Assembly: GCA_028692875.1 (NCBI GenBank)
Contig: JAQUWL010000019.1
Location: 1 to 42,047, forward strand
DNA length: 42,047 bases
Direction: 5' to 3'
DNA from: Sulfurospirillaceae bacterium
Lineage (GTDB): Bacteria; Campylobacterota; Campylobacteria; Campylobacterales; Sulfurospirillaceae
Shown here: piece after piece, positions 33,422 to 39,904 of the stretch
Numbering within the stretch: the stretch's first letter is position 1
Layout of the letters: each line of letters starts with the position of its first letter
Notes under the pieces: model-generated
Database searches by the model: none
Told to the model about the DNA's origin: nothing
The model's input: the letters and a program-made list of their open reading frames with translations, nothing else
Made by a program: the position numbers and the translations under genes

Positions 33422-34601
33422 ATCTTTACCCTAACTTCACCACTCAAAAGCCTTGGTAAGAGTGTATCTCGCATGTTTTCAAGGGTTTGGATTTGTCTAC
33501 GATTATTTTTCATTTTTTGTAAATATTCATCAAAAATACTTACTTTTTCACTTTGGAATTTTTTAGGAGGAACAATGATGGAAACTGATTTTATAGCTTC
33601 AGTTGAGAGATTGACCTGCACTCCGCCATTTGCCAAACTTTGCAATGATTCAATAGCCTCTTTACTTGATAACTGCAAATACAAAAGATAATTACTTAAA
33701 AGGTTGTCTTGATTTACAAGGTATATTCTTGCTACTCGTTGATTTAATACATATTTGTTACTCTTGTCAATCATTGCAGGATGCCCTAAAATTCCCATGT
33801 TATCTTTCATGTCCGTCATAGCCATCACAATATCATCTTCGTTTAAAGTCCATTTCTCAAGTTTTTTTCTCTAGGTACAAAATCCGCTTTTGGAGAAAAT
33901 CGAAGACCTCCTCCTGGTTCGATATGCCCCATTTTAAAAACTTCAAGATGACCACTTTCGTATTCAATATAATCTTTGCTACTAAAAGCATAACCATTTT
34001 GAACTACAGCAATATCCCCAAGCGGTTTTTCCTCCCAATCCTCTTTGGCTTCTTCGATAAACCATTGTTTAAAGAGGGTTTGGGCGAGGGACTCTAAGGT
34101 TTGGTTTTGGCGGTGGAGGAGGTCTATCTTATCATCAAGACTACTTAACACCTCCGCAATCGCTTTTTGTTCTTCAAGGGGTGGAATATTCCAAATTGTT
34201 TGAGATAAAAAATCCCAATCAGCTCTTGGCATCCTTGTTCCACCTGATCCAGAATAAGAAATGTCGACCAATTCTTGATTTGTAAAAAAGTAAAATAAAA
34301 AGTCCTTGTCAATGCCTTTTTGTGGATTAATAACCCAAATATCAGTCGAACATATACCATCAAAATTGGGCTTAACAACTTTTCTAAAATACGGTCTCAA
34401 TTTTCCAAAAAGAGTATCTCCAGCTTGAAATCTAAATTTATTACTTGCTACGTCTTCAGATTTTCCAATGCCATTGAGTCTAAGTTTTGCTTCTTCGATG
34501 TGTTCAAGTCCAATATATGGCATTTGCTCATTACCGACTTTCCAAGCTTTTTTAGAAAGTTTAGCAATATCCCCTAACTTACACTCTCTCCAACTACTCA
34601 T
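33418..34601 (-). pseudogene. hsdS: Type I specificity subunit HsdS, frameshifted at an A7 tract
   Basis: The ATG at 34601 (MSSWRECKLGD) overlaps the stop of the PDDEXK gene by 8 nt. The first 244 codons give the N-terminal target-recognition domain, the conserved central segment PPLEEQKAIAEVLSSLDDKI (about residues 139-158) and the beginning of the second domain. At 33868-33862 a run of seven A residues (coding strand) leads out of frame and the product stops at 33843. Adding one A gives VPREKKLEKWTLNEDDIVMA and restores a frame to 33418, including the C-terminal conserved part (IQTLENMRDTLLPRLLSGEV). The repaired length would be 394 aa, normal for HsdS. It may be a phase-off allele, a fixed mutation or a homopolymer sequencing error. 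Confidence 0.88.
33862..33868 (-). repeat. A7 homopolymer at the hsdS frameshift
   Basis: The coding strand reads AGAG then seven consecutive A and CTTGAG (plus strand T at 33862-33868). With eight A the downstream frame is in phase. Slippage at homopolymers is the usual phase-variation mechanism in Campylobacterota, though seven is short compared with typical tracts. Confidence 0.7.
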
Positions 34602-35679
34602 TGCCCACCGCCTCTGCACTCTCATCTTCTAACTGAGCTTCTATCTCTTCAATGCTAGGAAGTGATGATTTATACTCTTTTGGCAGTATTTCGGTCAGTT
34701 CGTATTCACTAATGCCTAGAGGCTTGTTGATATCTCTGAGTGCATACTCTACGACTATATCATTTTTGGATTTGCAGATAAGTATTCCTATGGTTGGATG
34801 GTCATCTTTGCCTTTTATCTCTCCGTCGACTGCCGATGTATAAAAGCTAAGTTTTCCGGCAAATTCCGGTTTGAACTCTGTAGCTTTTAGTTCTACTACT
34901 ACATAGCATTTGAGCTTGATATGGTAAAAAAGCAAGTCTATCCTAAACTCATCACCTCCAACTATAAGCTTATATTGTCTGCCAACAAAGGCAAATCCAC
35001 TTCCAAGCTCTAGCAAAAACTTTGTGATATTGTCCGTGAGGGCATTTTCCAGCTCTTTTTCAAGGTATCCTTTTGTAAGGCTCAAAAAATCAAAATTATA
35101 AGGGTCTTTTGTGATTTCCTTTGCCAAATCTGATTGAAGAGGCGGCAATGTAGCTTCAAAATTTGTGATAGCCTTACCGTCACGAACGTAAAGATTTGTT
35201 TCTATTTGGTGGATAAGCACACTTCTGCTTACGCCATTTTTGATGGTATTTTGCATATAATATAAGGCTTCATCGGTAGTTTTGCATTTTTGAATGATGG
35301 CGATATTGTGTCCCCAAGGCAACTGCATCAATTCGCCCACAACTTGTTGGCTTTTTGTCGTTTTTAATTCGCCCACAACTTGTTGCCAAAACAAAAACCA
35401 TTGCCTCATGTTTTTTATGTTTGTATAGGAAAACCCTTTTACATCAGGAAATTCTGCACTCAAATCATCACTTAGTTGCTGTAAAAATCCACTTCCCCAC
35501 GTGTGTTGTTTTTGTTTTTGGACTATTTCATTGCCTAGATTCCAATAAAATTCTAATAAAGTACTATTGACTTGTATGGATGCTTTGATTTGAGAGCTTT
35601 GAAACTTTTGTTTTATCTCGGTTATCCACTGTTTATAATCTGCGTTATGAAGAGAATTTTTAATTTTTGTATCACTCAT
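34594..35679 (-). CDS. DUF1016/YhcG-type PDDEXK nuclease domain protein
   Basis: The 361-aa protein has an N-terminal DUF1016_N helical region (WITEIKQKFQSSQIKASIQV, then WNLGNEIVQKQ, about residues 15-60) and a C-terminal nuclease domain. The latter shows FRIDLLFYH and then CYVVVELKATEF (about 240-265), giving the D and E-x-K residues of PDDEXK enzymes. Such genes often sit inside type I restriction loci; their target is unknown. The ATG at 35679 has AAAGG 6 nt upstream and follows the hsdM stop with an 8-nt overlap; two further in-frame starts (35682, 35685) are possible. A 12-residue duplication (QQVVGEL twice) lies near residues 100-120. Confidence 0.85.
   Translation of the reverse strand: MSDTKIKNSLHNADYKQWITEIKQKFQSSQIKASIQVNSTLLEFYWNLGNEIVQKQKQHTWGSGFLQQLSDDLSAEFPDVKGFSYTNIKNMRQWFLFWQQVVGELKTTKSQQVVGELMQLPWGHNIAIIQKCKTTDEALYYMQNTIKNGVSRSVLIHQIETNLYVRDGKAITNFEATLPPLQSDLAKEITKDPYNFDFLSLTKGYLEKELENALTDNITKFLLELGSGFAFVGRQYKLIVGGDEFRIDLLFYHIKLKCYVVVELKATEFKPEFAGKLSFYTSAVDGEIKGKDDHPTIGILICKSKNDIVVEYALRDINKPLGISEYELTEILPKEYKSSLPSIEEIEAQLEDESAEAVGNE
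35330..35385 (-). repeat. Exact 20-bp direct repeat at 36-bp spacing inside the PDDEXK gene
   Basis: AATTCGCCCACAACTTGTTG occurs at 35330-35349 and again at 35366-35385. The 36-bp unit adds twelve residues in frame, and one QQVVGEL copy is likely a recent duplication. Confidence 0.85.
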
Positions 35680-37264
35680 CATCAACCTTTATTTTGGCAA
35701 GGTTTGCAAGAATGCGTTCATTGAGATTTTGTTCTTCTGCCATCTGTTCTTGAAGTGTCGTTGACAAAGATGCAAAACGCTCTTTAAAGTCAAACTCATC
35801 TTCGGTGTCTTCAAGCCCTACATAACGCCCTGGAGTCAGCACATAGTTTAGCTCTGCCACTTCTTTACATGTAACGCTTCTACAAAAGCCTTTGATGTCT
35901 TCGTAGTCTTTGTCTTGTTTCCAGCTGTGGTAGGTTGAGGCGATCTGCTCTATGTCTTCTTTCGAGAATTCTTTGGTTTTTCGGCTTATCAAATGCCCCG
36001 TATTTCGTGCATCGATGAAAAGGATGTTGGAGCGTTCACGGTTGCGTTTGACAAACCAAATGGAGGCTGGGATTTGGGTATTTAAAAAGAGTTTTGCAGG
36101 AAGATTGACGATGCAGTCGACCAGATTGGCTTCGATAAGAGCTTTTCGTATATCACCTTCACCATTGGTGTTAGAAGTCAAAGAGCCTTTGGCAAGGACA
36201 AATCCTGCCGTGCCATTTGGGGCGAGATGGTGTATGAAGTGTTGTATCCATGCGTAGTTGCCATTTCCTTTGGCAGGTGTGCCGTACTTCCATCTGGCAT
36301 CGCCCTCTAAGCTTGCATCCCACCATTCGTCTTGGTTGAACGGGGGATTGGCAAGGATGAAGTCTGCTTTGAGGTCGGGGTGTTGGTCATTAGTAAAAGT
36401 ATCGGCAGGCTCTTTTCCAAAGTCAAAGTCAAGCCCACGGATCGCCATATTCATAGCGGCTAGTCGCCATGTGGTTGGGTTGGACTCTTGCCCATAGATG
36501 GAAAGGTCGTTGATGGCTCCGCTGTGCTCTTCGATGAATTTCTCACTTGAGATAAAAAACCCACCACTGCCCATCGCAGGGTCATACACTCTTCCTTTGT
36601 AAGGCTCTATCATCTCGACCATAAGGTTGACGATGGATTTTGGAGTGTAGAATTGCCCGCCTTTTTTACCCTCTGCTGAGGCAAACTCTCCTAGAAAATA
36701 TTCATACACATGCCCTAAGATATCTTTGGCTTTTAAAGAATTGTGGGTGAATGGGATTGTGGCAATAAGGTCAAGTAAGTCAGCCAGTTTGCTTTGTTCT
36801 ATCTGTAAAGTGGCATAGTTTTTGTTAAGGATACGTTTAAGTTTTGGGTTTTCTTTTTCGATAAGCTCCATCGTATCGTCAAGCAGTTTTCCAGCTCCTT
36901 TGAACTCTCCACCTAAGATAAGCGGTGAGCCTAAAGAGAGACGGATGTTGCTTCGTAGGTAGTCCCAACGCGCGGCTTGGGGTATCCAAAAGACATTTTT
37001 TTCGGTGTAAAAATCTCTCGTTTCTAACTGTTCACTGACAAATGCTTCATCAGCATCTTCCCCTAAAAAGTAGTCATGGCTTGGGTCTTTAAAAGCACTA
37101 ATGAGCTCTTGTCTGCGTGTTTCAAAACTATCGGAGACATACTTTAAAAAGACCATCCCTAAAACAACATGCTTATAAACGGCGGCATCTAACGAGGGTA
37201 AAAGTTTGTTAGCACTTGTCCATAGTTTTTTTTCTAATTCTTGTAAAAATTGGTGTTCGCTCAT
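35672..37264 (-). CDS. hsdM: Type I modification methyltransferase HsdM
   Basis: This 530-aa N6-adenine methyltransferase subunit is intact. An N-terminal helical HsdM_N domain (KKLWTSANKLLPSLDAAVYK) precedes the catalytic part. The latter shows the SAM-binding motif DPAMGSGGFF near residue 225 and the catalytic NPPF (FILANPPFNQDEWWD) near 309. The ATG at 37264 follows AGGATAAA; an in-frame ATG at 37294 lies over a promoter-like TATAAAAT. It is the first gene of the island. With HsdR and HsdS broken as sequenced, the methyltransferase would lack its specificity partner. Confidence 0.95.
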   Translation of the reverse strand: MSEHQFLQELEKKLWTSANKLLPSLDAAVYKHVVLGMVFLKYVSDSFETRRQELISAFKDPSHDYFLGEDADEAFVSEQLETRDFYTEKNVFWIPQAARWDYLRSNIRLSLGSPLILGGEFKGAGKLLDDTMELIEKENPKLKRILNKNYATLQIEQSKLADLLDLIATIPFTHNSLKAKDILGHVYEYFLGEFASAEGKKGGQFYTPKSIVNLMVEMIEPYKGRVYDPAMGSGGFFISSEKFIEEHSGAINDLSIYGQESNPTTWRLAAMNMAIRGLDFDFGKEPADTFTNDQHPDLKADFILANPPFNQDEWWDASLEGDARWKYGTPAKGNGNYAWIQHFIHHLAPNGTAGFVLAKGSLTSNTNGEGDIRKALIEANLVDCIVNLPAKLFLNTQIPASIWFVKRNRERSNILFIDARNTGHLISRKTKEFSKEDIEQIASTYHSWKQDKDYEDIKGFCRSVTCKEVAELNYVLTPGRYVGLEDTEDEFDFKERFASLSTTLQEQMAEEQNLNERILANLAKIKVDDE

Positions 37265-37292
37265 AAAGTTTATCCTATCGTTTCGTGTGTTC

Positions 37293-37300
37293 ATTTTATA
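37293..37300 (-). promoter_or_regulatory. Candidate -10 box of the hsd operon
   Basis: The minus strand reads CTATAAAATG about 29 nt before the hsdM ATG. Upstream at 37340-37375 lie AAACT/AGTTT arms and the half-site AAACTATAAAA, which recall the repeats before rhuM and hsdR and might be a shared operator. Confidence 0.4.
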
Positions 37301-37374
37301 GATTTATATGATAGGATATATTAGCTAAAATAAATAATAAACTATAAGTTTAGACAAATTAAAACTATAAAAGA

Positions 37375-37380
37375 TATAAT
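37375..37380 (+). promoter_or_regulatory. -10 box of dapD
   Basis: TATAAT stands 28 nt before the dapD ATG, with AAAGGAGAAG as ribosome-binding site. A weak TTAGAC at 37350 is spaced 19 nt upstream and may not act as a -35 box. Confidence 0.5.
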
Positions 37381-37408
37381 TTAGCACGCAACTTACAAAG
37401 GAGAAGTC

Positions 37409-38629
37409 ATGGCACTAGATATCGTGATAGATGAAAAAGAGTTTAAAAAATTTGTAAAATCAGTTGAATCCCAAGAGGGATATAAAAAACCTATCGGCTT
37501 TGGTATAGCAAGGGTAGATAGGGGTCAAAAAAATAGAGATAAGATTTTGCAAGCCAATTTTCCATATATCAACTGGAATGAAAATTTTGGCTCAGGTGCG
37601 GTTTTTTTAGCATCTCTACAGGCTTCAGGCGTTGAAGTTGATTTTGGTGGGAGTGAGTTTGTTTGTGACGTAACCAAAAAATTTGTCAAAAACGCTATGA
37701 ATATTTTCTCTCCATATCTAAATAGCGCGACAGGCGACGCACATAAAAATGTTCAAGTGATTAAGACATTGCATTGGATTTCCCAGACAGAGAAACTAAG
37801 AGATGATTTTAGGATTGTCTTTCTTTTTGAAGATGCTCAACCAAAGTCGCCAGAAGCTGTATATCTGAAGCTTTATGCTCTTTCAAGTGGAAAAGCACCT
37901 TTGCGTTCGGTAAATCTGAGCGGTGCTTTTGGAGTTCTTGAGAATGTTGCATGGTCTATAGGTATGCCAATAGAGCTTGAGTGGCTTAGGGAAAATGAGA
38001 TAGAGATGAAGTTACAAGGCACTTTTCCTATCGTCGAATCAGTAGATAAGTTTCCTCGATATCTTTCACATGTTATTCCAGCGGATAATACAAGGGTTTT
38101 AGACTCTAGCAAAGTCCGTATGGGAGCACAACTCTATCCTGGAACAACTGTTATGCCAGGAGCGAGCTATGTTAATTTTAACGCAGGAACTACGGGTGTT
38201 GTTATGGTTGAAGGGCGCATTAGCTCTTCGGCAGTTGTTGGAAAAGGTAGCGATGTTGGTGGCGGAGCGAGCATACTAGGCGTCCTTAGCGGCACCAACG
38301 GCAACCCTGTTAGCATCGGCGAAAATACCCTACTAGGTGCAAACTCAGTTACAGGCATTCCTTTGGGAGATGGTTGTATTGTGGATGCGGGCATGGCGAT
38401 TTTGGAAGGAACTAAAGTTGGTATTTTGAGTGACGAGCTTAAGAAAATAGCTGAGGTTAATGTTGGAAACAAGAAGCTGAGTACGAAAAAAGGCGAAGAG
38501 ATATGCTATTTTAAAGGGCTTGAGTTGGCTGGAATGAATGGATTGCATTTTAGGCAAAATAGTATGACAGGTATGATTATGGCGTATAGAAGCCGTCGAG
38601 AAGTGAAGCTTAACAGCGATTTGCATTAA
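37409..38629 (+). CDS. dapD: Tetrahydrodipicolinate N-succinyltransferase, epsilon-type DapD
   Basis: This 406-aa cytoplasmic enzyme catalyses the succinylation step of the diaminopimelate and lysine pathway. The C-terminal third is a left-handed beta-helix of hexapeptide repeats (VRMGAQLYPGTTVMPGASYV, then VVGKGSDVGGGASI and IGENTLLGANSVTG). The long N-terminal and middle domains (about residues 1-220) are those of the Campylobacterota/actinobacterial type rather than the 274-aa E. coli enzyme. AAAGGAGAAG gives a strong ribosome-binding site. It stands alone on plus between two minus-strand blocks and ends at a perfect palindromic terminator. Confidence 0.94.
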   Translation: MALDIVIDEKEFKKFVKSVESQEGYKKPIGFGIARVDRGQKNRDKILQANFPYINWNENFGSGAVFLASLQASGVEVDFGGSEFVCDVTKKFVKNAMNIFSPYLNSATGDAHKNVQVIKTLHWISQTEKLRDDFRIVFLFEDAQPKSPEAVYLKLYALSSGKAPLRSVNLSGAFGVLENVAWSIGMPIELEWLRENEIEMKLQGTFPIVESVDKFPRYLSHVIPADNTRVLDSSKVRMGAQLYPGTTVMPGASYVNFNAGTTGVVMVEGRISSSAVVGKGSDVGGGASILGVLSGTNGNPVSIGENTLLGANSVTGIPLGDGCIVDAGMAILEGTKVGILSDELKKIAEVNVGNKKLSTKKGEEICYFKGLELAGMNGLHFRQNSMTGMIMAYRSRREVKLNSDLH

Positions 38630-38643
38630 ACATTTTTAATTAT

Positions 38644-38669
38644 AAGAAGCCCTACATGTAGGGCTTCTT
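38644..38669. terminator. Perfect 26-bp palindromic terminator between dapD and the cyclase gene
   Basis: The right half is TGTAGGGCTTCTT and the left half is its exact reverse complement. The centre is TACATGTA. It is followed by T on plus and covers the last base of the convergent cyclase gene, so it can act in both directions. A free loop would form by opening the centre. Confidence 0.75.
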
Positions 38670-39904
38670 TATCTTGCAGTAGTGCTACATGTAACGATTT
38701 GATTTCTTCCATTTTCTTTTGCCCTAAACAGAGCTATATCTGCTTTTTTAATAACATCTTCTGGATTGTTTCCATCTTTTGGTGCACTTGCAACGCCTAT
38801 GCTTATTGAGATTTTTTCCTTTTTGGCTCTGCTTGAGTCGTTTCTATGCTTTTTTGTTTTTTCATCACGACCCTTTTTTCTAAGAGTAAAACCTCTAGAA
38901 TAGATAGCTTTTCTAACTGCCTCAAGTGCCATCACGCAATCTTCCTCTTTTTTGTTGAAAAAGAGTATCGCAAACTCTTCTCCTCCATAGCGAAATACTC
39001 TTCCGCCATTTTTTACTAAACAAAGTTGTGATGCAATCAATTTCAACACATCATCTCCGATATCGTGCCCAAAAGTGTCATTTACTTTTTTGAAAAAATC
39101 AATATCAACCATAGCGATAACATATTTTTGACCGAGTTTCAAAAGTGATTCTTCAAGTGAGCGTCTGGATGGAACTCCTGTTAAAGTATCCATGTATGCC
39201 ATATCGTAAGTATCTGCTATAAGTGCACACAACGCGATAATGGATGCTACTAGAGTAAATAGAATAAATGCGTTTTTGGATTGGAAAAATAAAAAGCATA
39301 TACAAAGAGTGGTAAAAATCCAAGGTATTGCTTTTTGGCTTTTAGTGGTTGTAAAAACAGCAATTAGCGTGATAAGTCCCAAACAAAGCGTTAAGACGAT
39401 AAGCCTAAAATCATTTGTTTGAAAAAAGTCGTGAAGACTTACATGTAAGAGTTTTGTTTGAAGCGCTTTTTGCATAGAGGGAGAAAAGTGTTGCATATAA
39501 AGGTAACTACCAGCTAAAACCAAAACGCTTAGAGCTATTTTTATGGCACCGTATCGTGAAAAAATACCTCTTTCGTCCAAGAAGGAGATGATGACAAAAA
39601 GTATTGAGCAAAAAAGAGGTGCTATATGCCAAAAGGAGGCGTAGCTGAACTTTTCAAAATAGTTTAGTGGATGAGTAGCAATAAGAAAAAAGAAGAGAAT
39701 GCCTAGCAACAGGCTAAAAAATTTACTTTTTCCAAAATACAAACTTAGTGCGAGAGATATAACCAAAGATACAAATGTTCCCACCTCTAAAAAAGCAAAA
39801 TAAGATGATGGGATAATTTTGTATTTCAAGGTCAAAATAGCTAAAAAAATCAATGCTCCAAATATAAAATAGATAGAGCCTAGAATATTTTTAGCAATTG
39901 TCAC
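38669..39904 (-). CDS. Membrane-bound diguanylate cyclase (GGDEF)
   Basis: The 411-aa protein has about eight hydrophobic segments in residues 1-230 and a GGDEF domain from about 235. LTGVPSRRSLEESL opens the domain, DIDFFKKVNDTFGHDIGDDV gives the metal and substrate region, and RYGGEEFAILF (near 305) carries the active GGEEF signature. The usual RxxD inhibitory site just before it is absent (LVKNGGRVFR), so product feedback may be lost. It should make cyclic di-GMP at the inner membrane. GTG start, overlapping the upstream synthase stop as GTGA, which couples the two. Confidence 0.92.
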   Translation of the reverse strand: MTIAKNILGSIYFIFGALIFLAILTLKYKIIPSSYFAFLEVGTFVSLVISLALSLYFGKSKFFSLLLGILFFFLIATHPLNYFEKFSYASFWHIAPLFCSILFVIISFLDERGIFSRYGAIKIALSVLVLAGSYLYMQHFSPSMQKALQTKLLHVSLHDFFQTNDFRLIVLTLCLGLITLIAVFTTTKSQKAIPWIFTTLCICFLFFQSKNAFILFTLVASIIALCALIADTYDMAYMDTLTGVPSRRSLEESLLKLGQKYVIAMVDIDFFKKVNDTFGHDIGDDVLKLIASQLCLVKNGGRVFRYGGEEFAILFFNKKEEDCVMALEAVRKAIYSRGFTLRKKGRDEKTKKHRNDSSRAKKEKISISIGVASAPKDGNNPEDVIKKADIALFRAKENGRNQIVTCSTTAR

